DNA of 20,230 nt from an uncultured Bacteroidales bacterium (GCA_900319595.1 ONOZ01000220.1:1-20230), one strand, 5' to 3'; counted from the first letter of the stretch, positions 7,722 to 15,373 are shown. Notes: a model not told the origin generated them from the letters alone. Numbers and translations are program-made.

Positions 7722-9968
7722 TTAATATCCATATTTGCTTATAAAATGTATTCGCATCAATCTTATTTCTTCTTCAGTATATTCGTCCTCTCCTAATTCT
7801 TCCAACACTTCCTTTATATCGTCCGTCTCCAATTCCTTAAAACATTCTATTATCTCCTCCTGATGCTCCTCCTCTACTACATTATTAATATAGTACGAAA
7901 TGTCTAATTTATTACCAAAAGAAACTATTCTCTCTATGTTATCAAGCAATTCGTCCATTTCCAAATTCTTGCCACGTGCTATGTCTGCAAAATCGATCTT
8001 CTTATCTATACTCTTTATAATGTAGGTTTTAATCCCTGTAATATTATTGACATTGCTTTTTACTATAAGTTGCTCTGGCGGAATAATATCATTATCCTCA
8101 ACATACTGCTTTATTGCCTCACAAAACTGAGGTCCATAGCGTTTTGCCTTTGCTTCTCCGACACCTATAATCTTTGACATTTTCTCAACAGTAGTAGGAT
8201 ACTGAATTGTCATATCCACCAAGGAACGTTCCTCAAAAATAATATTCGGAGCAAGTTTTTCTCTATTAGCAATAGATTTCCTAATGTCTTTAAGTATTGC
8301 AAACAAAACACTATCCGCTCCCCCATCAGAAGAAGACCGCATAACTACCTCGTCCGCCTCAAATGTTTCAAGATTAGAATAGTCGTGGTCTTCGGGTACA
8401 AGTATCTCATAAGGATGCTCTTTATATGTAAAAGCTTTAGGTTGTAGTTTCAAAACACCAAAAGATTCTATTTCTTTTTTCACAAACCCTTCTATCATAC
8501 ATTGGCGGACAACAGCCTTCCAATGCAATCTGCTTTTATCCTTGCCATAACCAAATAATTCTAACTTATGATGACGACAAGTTTTTACGTCTGTATTTGC
8601 ATTGCCAATAAGAATATTTATCAAGTGGTCGGCTTTAAACATTTCTTTTGTATGCTCTATCAAATCTATAACGGCAAGCACATCGTCCATAGATTCAACT
8701 CGTTTTTTAGGATGCAAACAATTGTCGCAATTACCACAAGATGATTCTTTATAAGTTTCAGAGAAATAAGACAATAAAGTCGTTCGTCTGCATACACTAC
8801 TTTCTGCGTATGACATGGTGGCTTCCATGAGTTGTTCAGCCACCTCTCTTTCTATCATTGTCTTATCAACCAAGAATCTTTCAAACTTATTCATATCCTT
8901 TTCGGCATAAAAAGCAATGCAATTTCCCTCGCCCCCATCTCTTCCCGCACGTCCGGTTTCCTGATAATATCCCTCTACACTTTTAGGCATATCATAATGA
9001 ATAACATATCTGACATCTGGCTTATCTATTCCCATTCCAAACGCAATAGTAGCAACTATTACATCTATATCCTCCATAAGGAATTTGTCCTGCGTTGCTG
9101 CTCTTTGTTTGGCGTCTAATCCAGCATGATAAGGCAAAGCTTTTATTCCATTAATAGTTAGAATTTGTGCAACATCTTCTACTTTTTTGCGTGCCAAACA
9201 ATATATTATGCCACTTTTACCAGTATTACTTTTAATAAAACGTATAATTTGTGTAATCAAAACCTTTTCATCTTCAGGTTTTGGACGTATTTCATAATAC
9301 AAATTAGGTCTATTGAAAGAAGAAATATACAAACAGGCATCCTCTATCTCTAAATTTTTGATAATATCCGTACGTACCTTATCGGTTGCAGTGGCTGTTA
9401 AGGCAATAACGGGGATCTCTTGACCAATATTTGTTATCATCTCTCTAATACGTCTATACTCTGGACGAAAGTCATGTCCCCATTCACTAATGCAGTGAGC
9501 CTCGTCAATAGCAACAAAGGATAATTTGATATTCTTGAGAAATTCAGTATTTTCCTCTTTTGTCAGAGATTCTGGAGCAATATAAAGCAATTTAGTTTTC
9601 CCAACTGCTACATCTTGTTTAACTTTCATTGTATCGTGTTTGCCTAATGAAGAATTAAGAAAATGAGCTATGGAATCATCTCCGTACATCTGTCTCATAG
9701 CATCAACTTGATTTTTCATCAAAGCAATTAATGGTGAAATAATGATAGCCAAACCGTCCATCATTACCGCAGGCAACTGATAGCAAAGACTCTTGCCGCC
9801 ACCAGTTGGCATTATAACCATTACGTTTTTTCCTGCTAACAAATCAGTAATAACTTTTTCTTGATTACCTTTAAATCCTGTAAATCCAAACACTTTTTGT
9901 AAGTATGAATAAACATCTTCTATAGAAAAAACTTGTCTTACTTCGCCCATTTGTCTGTTATTTATCAA
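7722..9968 (-). CDS. recQ: ATP-dependent DNA helicase RecQ
   Basis: A 3'-5' DNA helicase for recombination and repair. The 748 residues show all superfamily 2 motifs: Walker A PTGGGKS (54-60), DEAH box (155-158) inside AIDEAHCISEWGHDFRPEYR, TATAT (191-195), and motif VI QETGRAGRDG (336-345). A zinc site follows (Cys393, 411, 414, 417), then the RQC winged helix (about 425-515), an HRDC domain (about 555-625, with GVGEAKAKRYG) and a C-terminal helical extension rich in Glu (about 640-748) that the shorter enterobacterial protein lacks but Bacteroidota RecQ has. Met1 is used here; Met7 (9950) is also possible. It is the first gene of a five-gene run ending in purM and shares a compact divergent promoter region with kdsD. 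Confidence 0.95.
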   Translation of the reverse strand: MINNRQMGEVRQVFSIEDVYSYLQKVFGFTGFKGNQEKVITDLLAGKNVMVIMPTGGGKSLCYQLPAVMMDGLAIIISPLIALMKNQVDAMRQMYGDDSIAHFLNSSLGKHDTMKVKQDVAVGKTKLLYIAPESLTKEENTEFLKNIKLSFVAIDEAHCISEWGHDFRPEYRRIREMITNIGQEIPVIALTATATDKVRTDIIKNLEIEDACLYISSFNRPNLYYEIRPKPEDEKVLITQIIRFIKSNTGKSGIIYCLARKKVEDVAQILTINGIKALPYHAGLDAKQRAATQDKFLMEDIDVIVATIAFGMGIDKPDVRYVIHYDMPKSVEGYYQETGRAGRDGGEGNCIAFYAEKDMNKFERFLVDKTMIEREVAEQLMEATMSYAESSVCRRTTLLSYFSETYKESSCGNCDNCLHPKKRVESMDDVLAVIDLIEHTKEMFKADHLINILIGNANTDVKTCRHHKLELFGYGKDKSRLHWKAVVRQCMIEGFVKKEIESFGVLKLQPKAFTYKEHPYEILVPEDHDYSNLETFEADEVVMRSSSDGGADSVLFAILKDIRKSIANREKLAPNIIFEERSLVDMTIQYPTTVEKMSKIIGVGEAKAKRYGPQFCEAIKQYVEDNDIIPPEQLIVKSNVNNITGIKTYIIKSIDKKIDFADIARGKNLEMDELLDNIERIVSFGNKLDISYYINNVVEEEHQEEIIECFKELETDDIKEVLEELGEDEYTEEEIRLMRIHFISKYGY

Positions 9969-9978
9969 AAAATATTAG

Positions 9979-9986
9979 TACCTTTG
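9979..9986 (+). promoter_or_regulatory. -7 box of the kdsD promoter
   Basis: TACCTTTG followed by C matches the Bacteroidota TAnnTTTG(C) -7 consensus exactly, 16 bp before the first possible start of kdsD. No TTTG sits at the preferred 19-bp spacing; the nearest is TTTG at 9950-9953, 25 bp away. The -33 element is therefore weak or absent. Transcription should start near 9990-9995. Confidence 0.6.
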
Positions 9987-10010
9987 CAAAAAATTTCCTC
10001 CAATGCAATA

Positions 10011-10018
10011 CAAAATTA
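10011..10018 (-). promoter_or_regulatory. Candidate -7 box of the recQ operon promoter
   Basis: On the - strand this reads TAATTTTG, an exact TAnnTTTG match, placed to start transcription about 35-40 nt before the recQ ATG. It lies inside the 5' end of the kdsD frame if kdsD starts at 10003, and just before it if kdsD starts at 10033. No clear -33 box was seen. Confidence 0.4.
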
Positions 10019-10032
10019 AGAAAATTTTTAAT

Positions 10033-11007
10033 ATGAACCATAAAATTGACATAAAAAATGTAATAAAAAATACAATTTTGCAAGAATCTCAGGCAATTAA
10101 TCAACTTATAAACTTTGTAGATGATGATTTTACGCAAGCAGTGCAAACAATTTTCGCATCAAAAGGCAGAGTTATTATCACTGGAATAGGAAAATCTGCG
10201 AAAATTGGCGAGAAAATAGCGGCAACTCTCAATTCTACCGGAACACCTTCTTTATTTATGCATGCTGCTGAAGCAATTCACGGCGATTTAGGAATGATTC
10301 AAAGTGGTGATACTATAATATGTATATCAAAAAGCGGAAACACTCCAGAAATTAAAATACTTGTACCTTTGATAACAGCTTTTGGGAATCCGCTTATTGC
10401 AATTTGCGGGGATAAAGATTCTTATTTGGCAAAAAACTCATCATTTTTATTAAATTGCTTCGTAGATAAGGAAGCCGACCCGAACAATTTAGCTCCTACT
10501 TGCTCAACTACTGCTCAACTTGTCATAGGTGATGCCTTGTCTGTGGCACTTTTGCATTTGCGAGGCTTCACTTCTAAGGATTTTGCAAAGTATCATCCTG
10601 GCGGAAGTTTAGGAAAACGGTTATATTTGCGAGTTAAAGATTTGTACAAAGACAACGAAAAGCCTTGGATTGATAACACTACTATGCTTAGTGATGCTTT
10701 ATTGGAAATTTCATCTAAACGATTGGGTTGCACAGCCGTTGTAGAAAAAACAAAGGTCATAGGTATCATAACTGACGGAGATTTGAGGAGATTTTTGTCT
10801 ATTCATAAGGAAAACATCAATATGCAAAGTCCAGCATTCAAGATCATGACCAAGAATCCGAAGACTATAAGTGAGGAATGTTTTGCAGTGGAGGCTTTGA
10901 ATATGATGCGAGAAAATTCAATTACGCAACTTTTGGTTGTAGATAAGGATAATAATTATTTAGGGGTGATTCATCTGCACGATTTATTGCAACAGGGTAT
11001 TATATAG
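10033..11007 (+). CDS. kdsD: Arabinose-5-phosphate isomerase (KdsD/KpsF family)
   Basis: Converts ribulose-5-phosphate to arabinose-5-phosphate, the first committed step to Kdo of LPS. An N-terminal SIS sugar-isomerase domain contains GIGKSAKIGEKIAATLNSTG, HAAEAIHGDLG, SKSGNTPE and LAPTCSTTAQLVIGDALSVALL. YHPGGSLGKRL carries the His of the family active site. Two CBS domains fill the last 130 residues (TDGDLRRFL ends the first, VIHLHDLLQQGII the second). The frame is open from an ATG at 10003 (334 residues). I prefer 10033 (324 residues) because the family begins close to the IxxEsqAI helix and because the putative transcription start lies only about 10 nt before 10003. It is transcribed away from recQ and stands alone. 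Confidence 0.9.
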   Translation: MNHKIDIKNVIKNTILQESQAINQLINFVDDDFTQAVQTIFASKGRVIITGIGKSAKIGEKIAATLNSTGTPSLFMHAAEAIHGDLGMIQSGDTIICISKSGNTPEIKILVPLITAFGNPLIAICGDKDSYLAKNSSFLLNCFVDKEADPNNLAPTCSTTAQLVIGDALSVALLHLRGFTSKDFAKYHPGGSLGKRLYLRVKDLYKDNEKPWIDNTTMLSDALLEISSKRLGCTAVVEKTKVIGIITDGDLRRFLSIHKENINMQSPAFKIMTKNPKTISEECFAVEALNMMRENSITQLLVVDKDNNYLGVIHLHDLLQQGII

Positions 11008-11021
11008 TGCTACTTCATAGC

Positions 11022-11058
11022 AAAAAGTAGTATGTAATCCCGACATATTACATACTAC
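11022..11058 (-). terminator. Intrinsic terminator of the sigma factor operon
   Basis: A perfect 12-bp inverted repeat (11027-11038 with 11047-11058, loop 8 nt) is followed on the - strand by TTTTT (11026-11022). It lies 22 bp beyond the stop of the membrane-protein gene at 11081. On the + strand no T-run follows, so for kdsD it can act only as a transcript-end stem. Confidence 0.8.
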
Positions 11059-11080
11059 ACAACACTATATGAAAAGAATC

Positions 11081-11677
11081 CTATTTTTCTGAAGTTAGTT
11101 CTTCTATCTGATTAAGTGTTTCATTGATAAAACGCTGTTGTTTTCGCCAAATGAAATACCAAACCACCATTCCAATACACAATCCTATGATTCCCCTGAC
11201 AATACTTATATGAAGATTAAATTCTTGAGAGGCAACAGACACATCATATACAAACCAACAAATCCAAAGCACATAAGCGGGTAAGAAAAAGTACAACTGT
11301 TTAGTTTGAGATATCTTCATTTTCAATACATTTTTGCCAAACAGGATAATATCTTCACCAATTAACACTTTCAGGTTGGCTTTCTTGCGACTATAATAAG
11401 TCAAAAGCATTTCACAAAGCATTATTACAACAAGAGCAACACCTGATGACCATGGCAAATGTAATGAACAATAGATAAAGACTAACATCGGTACACCCAG
11501 AATAATCGACAGCAAATAGATAATATCATCAATCAGATTGTATCTGCTTATATTGGCAGTGATACTTCTACGCACAATCCTATCATTCAATAACTTTTGC
11601 CCTTCCAGTTTGCGATTCAAAACATCAATGCGTGTTTTTAACTGCTGCAGTTCTATGAATTCCATGCTATTTTCCAT
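11081..11677 (-). CDS. Four-helix membrane protein paired with an ECF sigma factor
   Basis: A protein of 198 residues. The N-terminal 50 residues are charged and coiled-coil-like (LQQLKTRIDVLNRKLEGQKLLNDRIVRR). Four membrane helices follow at about 51-71, 78-95, 127-146 and 159-178, and the tail is short and charged. No zinc anti-sigma motif (HxxxCxxC) and no other enzymatic motif is visible. The gene starts 22 bp after the sigma factor stop and shares its terminator. By position it could sense a membrane signal or act as an anti-sigma factor; similar sigma/membrane-protein pairs are common in Bacteroidota. That role is inference. Met5 (11665) is an alternative start. Confidence 0.75.
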   Translation of the reverse strand: MENSMEFIELQQLKTRIDVLNRKLEGQKLLNDRIVRRSITANISRYNLIDDIIYLLSIILGVPMLVFIYCSLHLPWSSGVALVVIMLCEMLLTYYSRKKANLKVLIGEDIILFGKNVLKMKISQTKQLYFFLPAYVLWICWFVYDVSVASQEFNLHISIVRGIIGLCIGMVVWYFIWRKQQRFINETLNQIEELTSEK

Positions 11678-11699
11678 AATTATTTCCTCATTTTTACTT

Positions 11700-12179
11700 T
11701 TAGTTAGACATTTTTTTTAACTGCTCTCTGATTCTTACCAAACGAACGGAAACGTTTTTGACACTGATACCCATAATTGTTGCAATATCTTCATAACTCT
11801 GGTTTTCCAGCCAAAGAAGTACAATAGCTCTATCAAAAACTCCTAACTTGTTAATCCGGTTATATAACATCTGAATTTGCTTGGTATCTTCATCTTTGTC
11901 TTCAAACAAATTGATGTTCGTTTCAAGTGGAATAGTACTAATTCTCTTCTTTTTACGTTTCCAGGATATGCAAGTATTTAGAGCAATTCTATAAATCCAG
12001 GTTTTTATTTCGCTTTCATTACGAAAACTTCTTAATCCATACCAAATATTTATTAAAACACTCTGAAATAAATCGGCAATCTCATCGTTATTTTTAGAAA
12101 ACATATAACATATTGTGTATATTATATTCTTGTTTTCCTCTACAATTTTTTCAAAAAACATTTCCTTATCGCTCTTCAT
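11700..12179 (-). CDS. ECF-type RNA polymerase sigma factor
   Basis: A protein of 159 residues with the two domains of ECF sigma factors. Sigma region 2 (about 10-77) has ADLFQSVLINIWYGLRSFRNESEIKTW followed by IYRIALNTCISWKRK, the core-binding and -10 recognition helices. Region 4 (about 105-158) carries an HTH, YEDIATIMGISVKNVSVRLVRIREQLKK. There is no C-terminal extension. The linker has an acidic stretch, EDKDEDTK. The partner gene for a membrane protein follows after 22 bp. A consensus -7 box lies at 12236-12243 and a perfect 14-bp palindrome at 12202-12215 between that box and the ATG, so expression is probably controlled at that site. Target genes cannot be read from the window. Confidence 0.9.
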   Translation of the reverse strand: MKSDKEMFFEKIVEENKNIIYTICYMFSKNNDEIADLFQSVLINIWYGLRSFRNESEIKTWIYRIALNTCISWKRKKKRISTIPLETNINLFEDKDEDTKQIQMLYNRINKLGVFDRAIVLLWLENQSYEDIATIMGISVKNVSVRLVRIREQLKKMSN

Positions 12180-12201
12180 AGCAAAAATCTATTAAATTCA
12201 A

Positions 12202-12215
12202 TTTTGACGTCAAAA
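12202..12215. promoter_or_regulatory. 14-bp perfect palindrome upstream of the sigma factor gene
   Basis: TTTTGACGTCAAAA is perfectly self-complementary and sits 23 bp before the sigma factor start, between the presumed transcription start (about 12229) and the ATG. The position suits an operator for a dimeric regulator. No protein can be named. Confidence 0.45.
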
Positions 12216-12235
12216 ACTATTTCATCTATTAGACG

Positions 12236-12243
12236 CAAATTTA
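12236..12243 (-). promoter_or_regulatory. -7 box upstream of the ECF sigma factor gene
   Basis: On the - strand this reads TAAATTTG followed by C, an exact Bacteroidota -7 consensus, giving a leader of about 50 nt. There is no TTTG at 19-bp spacing upstream, where the tsf terminator lies, so activity may be low or activator-dependent. Confidence 0.5.
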
Positions 12244-12256
12244 TAAAATAAACTAC

Positions 12257-12288
12257 AAAAAAAGAGAGCATTTTTGTAATACCCTCTT
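12257..12288 (-). terminator. Intrinsic terminator after tsf
   Basis: On the - strand AAGAGGG (12288-12282) pairs with CTCTCTT (12268-12262) with one G-U pair and a 13-nt loop, and a run of T follows (12263-12257). It lies 30 bp past the tsf stop and ends the rplM-rpsI-rpsB-tsf operon. Confidence 0.65.
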
Positions 12289-12318
12289 AAAATATGAAAA
12301 CAATTGTTGTTCGTTTCT

Positions 12319-13314
12319 TTATGCACCAAGTTCTAATCTTGCAAAAGCCGTAACTTGCAAATCTGCATCCTCACTCTTAAGATATTCTGCAACAGTTTTC
12401 TTGCTATCAATGAAATACTCCTGAGATAACAACGTACTCTCCTTGAAGAATTTCTCCAAACGTCCCTTCGCAATATTCTGTATCATAGTTTCGTTAAGAT
12501 TTGCACGTTTCTCTTCGCTCGTCTTAGCGATGATATCCTTAGCCTTAGCAACGTCTTCAGCAGTTATCCAACCTTTTGCCATATTGCTTTCCATATGCTC
12601 TTCGCTATCAACGTGTGCTGGATTGATTCCTGCTTTCTTCAACGCAGCCTCAACTGCCTTTTCAACTTGCTCTTGCTTTGTCTTCTCAATATTAACTTTC
12701 ATTTCGTTGTCTATCACCTCTTGAGGAACATCTTCTTTAGTCAATGCCTCAGGTTTCATACTCACGATTTGGAAGTTAATATTCTTTCCAACTTCGTCAA
12801 AACCAGTTTTATTCAAACCAACAACGCACGCAGTACGGTTACCTGGGTGGATGTAAGAATAAACTTGAGGAGCCTCAATAGCCTTGTATGCAGAAAGAGT
12901 TATCTTTTCGCCGATTTTTGCTAATTGGTCTATAATCAAAGTCTCAACTTTTGTGCCATTTACAGTTAATTGATTAACTTCTTCCATTGTTTTTGCTTTT
13001 GCAACTATTGCAGCATCTATAACACTCTGAACAAAAGCTATAAAATCTTGGTTATTTGCAACGAAATCTGTTTCACAGTTAATCATAACTACTGCCCCGA
13101 AAGTCTTATCTTCAGTCGTTTTTGCCAAAACAACGCCTTCATTTGCAGCACGGTCAGCACGCTTTACAGCAAGTTTTTGACCTTTTTCTCTTAAATAATC
13201 TATCGCCTTTTCAACATCACCATCACTTTCAATCAATGCTTTTTTGCAATCCATGATTCCAACGCCAGTGCGTTTTCTAAGGTCATTTATGTCTGCTACT
13301 GTTATGTTTGCCAT
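12319..13314 (-). CDS. tsf: Translation elongation factor Ts
   Basis: EF-Ts exchanges GDP for GTP on EF-Tu. The 331-residue protein begins with the UBA-like domain (ITVADINDLRKRTGVGIMDCKKAL), followed by GAVVMINCETDFVANNQDF, the conserved EF-Tu contact region TDFVA. The dimerisation domain comes next, and the C-terminus contains LLSQEYFIDSKKTVAEYL. It is longer than the 283-residue E. coli protein, as usual in Bacteroidota. It follows rpsB by 19 bp, and unusually for this phylum has a clear AGGAG six bases before its ATG. It is the last gene of the ribosomal operon, with a terminator 30 bp downstream. Confidence 0.96.
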   Translation of the reverse strand: MANITVADINDLRKRTGVGIMDCKKALIESDGDVEKAIDYLREKGQKLAVKRADRAANEGVVLAKTTEDKTFGAVVMINCETDFVANNQDFIAFVQSVIDAAIVAKAKTMEEVNQLTVNGTKVETLIIDQLAKIGEKITLSAYKAIEAPQVYSYIHPGNRTACVVGLNKTGFDEVGKNINFQIVSMKPEALTKEDVPQEVIDNEMKVNIEKTKQEQVEKAVEAALKKAGINPAHVDSEEHMESNMAKGWITAEDVAKAKDIIAKTSEEKRANLNETMIQNIAKGRLEKFFKESTLLSQEYFIDSKKTVAEYLKSEDADLQVTAFARLELGA

Positions 13315-13320
13315 AATTTT

Positions 13321-13325
13321 CTCCT
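13321..13325 (-). promoter_or_regulatory. Shine-Dalgarno sequence of tsf
   Basis: The - strand reads AAAAGGAGAAAATT directly before the tsf ATG, placing AGGAG at a 6-nt spacing in the short rpsB-tsf gap. None of the neighbouring genes shows a comparable site; their upstream regions are simply A-rich, as is normal in Bacteroidota. Confidence 0.6.
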
Positions 13326-13333
13326 TTTAATTG

Positions 13334-14149
13334 TTATTCATTGTCTGCATTCTTTTTGCTAACCGCTTTTCTTGGACGACGTTTTGCTGTTTTGTCCGCA
13401 TTTTCTTCTGTTGCGTCGGTTTCAGGAGTATCCTTTGCTTGTGCTTCTGCCTGTGCATCTTTGTCAAGTTTTCTCTCCTGCATACCTTCTTCTATAGACT
13501 TACACATATATTCAACTATAAGTGCAATAGATTTAGATGCATCGTCATTTCCTGGAATAGGAAAATCGATAAGGTCTGGATTACAATTTGTATCAACAAT
13601 AGCAAATGTAGGGATATTCAATCTTTTTGCCTCTGCAACAGCAATATGCTCTTTATTTATATCGACAACAAATAACGCAGAAGGAAGTCTTGTCAAACCT
13701 GCAATAGAACCTAAGTTTTTCTCTAACTTAGCCTTTTCTCTTGCGATTTGCAAACGCTCACGTTTAGAAATAGCGTTGTTATCTTTAGAGTTAAGCAATT
13801 TGTCCAAAGAACCCATTTTCTTTACCGCCTTACGAATGGTTGCAAAATTAGTAAGCATACCACCAGGCCAACGCTCCGTTACATACGGCATATTTGCCTC
13901 TTTTACTATATTGGCAACAATATCTTTTGCCTGCTTTTTGGTAGCAACAAATAAGATTTGTTTTCCTGATTTTGCGATTTGTTTCAATGCTGCAGCAGCC
14001 TCCTCAGCCTTAGCGGCGGTCTTATACAAATCAATTATGTGCATACCATTATGCTCCGTGAAAATATAAGGAGCCATTTTAGGATTCCATTTCCTTTTCA
14101 AGTGTCCAAAATGAACACCTGCATCTAACATTTTTTCAAATTCTAACAT
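13334..14149 (-). CDS. rpsB: 30S ribosomal protein S2
   Basis: A protein of 271 residues. The core is unmistakable: LDAGVHFGHLKRKWNPKMAPYIF near the N-terminus, ILFVATKKQAKD, ERWPGGMLTNFATIRK, and LPSALFVVDINKEHIAVAEAKRLNIPTFAIVDTN. S2 binds the 16S rRNA between head and body of the small subunit. From about residue 225 there is a low-complexity tail, first acidic and Ala/Glu-rich, then basic (KTAKRRPRKAVSKK), which the E. coli protein lacks. The start is the Met ten residues before AGVHFGH; an A-rich stretch but no Shine-Dalgarno precedes it. It is separated from rpsI by 127 bp with no consensus promoter, so it is probably read from the rplM promoter. Confidence 0.96.
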   Translation of the reverse strand: MLEFEKMLDAGVHFGHLKRKWNPKMAPYIFTEHNGMHIIDLYKTAAKAEEAAAALKQIAKSGKQILFVATKKQAKDIVANIVKEANMPYVTERWPGGMLTNFATIRKAVKKMGSLDKLLNSKDNNAISKRERLQIAREKAKLEKNLGSIAGLTRLPSALFVVDINKEHIAVAEAKRLNIPTFAIVDTNCNPDLIDFPIPGNDDASKSIALIVEYMCKSIEEGMQERKLDKDAQAEAQAKDTPETDATEENADKTAKRRPRKAVSKKNADNE

Positions 14150-14276
14150 TTTCTTTTTGTGTTTACTTTCCGTGTTAATTTTTTAACTGAATCAATTGAC
14201 AAGTAGTTGCTTTTTATGTGACAAATCTTGCCAATTTGGATACTAAACCTAATATATTTGAATATTATATAATATC

Positions 14277-14666
14277 CTAACGTTTTGAGAATTGGAAACG
14301 TTTTCTAGCTTTCTTTTGTCCTGGTTTCTTTCTCTCAACCATACGAGCATCTCTACGAAGAAGTCCTTTTGCTTTCAATGCAGGACGGTCTTCCCCATTT
14401 GCCTCGCACAATGCTCTTGCAATAGCCATTCTTAGAGCCTGAGCCTGACCAGTAACACCGCCACCATCAAGATTTGCTTTCACATCGAATTTTCCAAACG
14501 CTTCCACAGTCTCAAATGCTTGGCGAACAATATATTGTAAAGGAGCGGTTGTAAAATATTCTTTGTAGTCTCTACCATTTACAACAATATTACCATTTCC
14601 CGCTTTCATATAAATTCTTGCAACAGCAGTCTTTCTTCTTCCAATTGTGTTTATTACGCCTTCCAT
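14277..14666 (-). CDS. rpsI: 30S ribosomal protein S9
   Basis: A complete S9 of 129 residues. It has the N-terminal IGRRKTAVARIYMKAGNGNIVVNGRDY, the central GGGVTGQAQALRMAIARALCE, and the basic tail RRDARMVERKKPGQKKARKR ending FQFSKR, which reaches the ribosomal P site. Its ATG overlaps the rplM TAA by one base (TAATG), so the two are translationally coupled, as in the conserved L13-S9 pair of most bacteria. Confidence 0.97.
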   Translation of the reverse strand: MEGVINTIGRRKTAVARIYMKAGNGNIVVNGRDYKEYFTTAPLQYIVRQAFETVEAFGKFDVKANLDGGGVTGQAQALRMAIARALCEANGEDRPALKAKGLLRRDARMVERKKPGQKKARKRFQFSKR

Positions 14667-15124
14667 TATCTGATTGTGTTAAGGTTTACTACTTCCGGTT
14701 TAACTCCATCATATTTGCTGTAGTCCGGTCCTACAACTACTTTCAAATTTCTGTACAATTTTGCACCCAATTTGTTCTTTGGTAACATTCCTTTGATTGA
14801 ATGCTCCAATATTCTTACAGGAAATTTGTCTAACCATTGTTTAGGTGTAGCAAATCTTTGACCTCCTGGATAGCCAGTGTGTCTAACATACTGTTTTTCT
14901 GTGTACTTTTTTCCTGTAAATTTAACCTTTTCGGCGTTAATAATGATAACGTTGTCTCCGCAATCCATATTAGGAGTAAAAGATGGTTTGTGTTTGCCTC
15001 TAAGTATGTTGGCAACTTTTGTAGACAAGCGACCTACAACTTGATTCTCAGCATCTATCACAATCCATTTTTTCTCAATAGTACTAGGTTTTGCAACTTG
15101 TGTCTTATAACTTAATGTACTCAT
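14666..15124 (-). CDS. rplM: 50S ribosomal protein L13
   Basis: A protein of 152 residues. Diagnostic segments are KKWIVIDAENQVVGRLSTKVANILRGKHKP, NMDCGDNVIIINAEKVKFTGKK, HTGYPGG, and the C-terminal MLPKNKLGAKLYRNLKVVVG. L13 binds 23S rRNA early in large-subunit assembly. It is the first gene of the rplM-rpsI-rpsB-tsf operon, driven by a near-perfect promoter (15289-15319), with a leader of about 160 nt that could hold autoregulatory structure. Confidence 0.97.
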   Translation of the reverse strand: MSTLSYKTQVAKPSTIEKKWIVIDAENQVVGRLSTKVANILRGKHKPSFTPNMDCGDNVIIINAEKVKFTGKKYTEKQYVRHTGYPGGQRFATPKQWLDKFPVRILEHSIKGMLPKNKLGAKLYRNLKVVVGPDYSKYDGVKPEVVNLNTIR

Positions 15125-15282
15125 TGTTTTGTTTCAAAAACTTTAATTTATATTCAAAATCACTCAAACGAATACTATATGCAAATATTCCAAAGGCCAA
15201 TAAGAAATATTGATAAGCATTCAAATCCTTCTAAAATAACATATCGGCTATGGATTAACGGGTTAAACCGATACAATTTTAG
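15125..15282 (-). promoter_or_regulatory. Long structured 5' leader of the rplM operon
   Basis: The presumed transcript carries about 158 nt before rplM without an ORF. Two hairpins are possible: a 6-bp stem TATCGG/CCGATA (15242-15247 with 15268-15273) close to the 5' end, and an interrupted stem (15179-15182 plus 15184-15189 with 15206-15211 plus 15217-15220). Ribosomal operons are commonly autoregulated through such leaders by one of their proteins. That this one is so regulated, and by L13, is inference. Confidence 0.4.
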
Positions 15283-15288
15283 AGTTTG

Positions 15289-15319
15289 CAAATTTACAAC
15301 AATTTATTTAACTACCAAA
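15289..15319 (-). promoter_or_regulatory. Promoter of the rplM-rpsI-rpsB-tsf operon
   Basis: The - strand has TTTG (15319-15316), exactly 19 bp, then TAAATTTG plus C (15296-15288). This matches both boxes and the spacing of the Bacteroidota primary sigma factor consensus. It lies back to back with the cysS promoter, about 55 bp away. Confidence 0.85.
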
Positions 15320-15373
15320 ATTTTTTTATAAATTTTTAATTTTCACATCTTAACATCAAATGCCAACTATTAT

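Noticed and set aside
11027..11058. Terminator for kdsD on the + strand
   Set aside because: The 12-bp stem is perfect, but the + strand downstream is ACAACAC without a T-run. The - strand has TTTTT, so it was assigned to the sigma factor operon.
12443..13194. Several + strand frames opposite tsf
   Set aside because: They are antisense to EF-Ts with Cys/Phe/Ser-rich translations and no recognisable domain.
13341..14069. 242-codon open frame on the + strand opposite rpsB
   Set aside because: It is antisense to an unmistakable S2 gene, is low-complexity (Ser/Ala/Phe/Ile-rich, as antisense of Ala/Lys codons gives) and has no promoter. It is a shadow frame.
14262..14275. AT-only 14-bp palindrome after the rpsI stop as a terminator or operator
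   Set aside because: It contains only A and T in an AT-rich gap, has no G-C pairs and no T-run, and rpsB needs read-through. Chance is the simplest reading.
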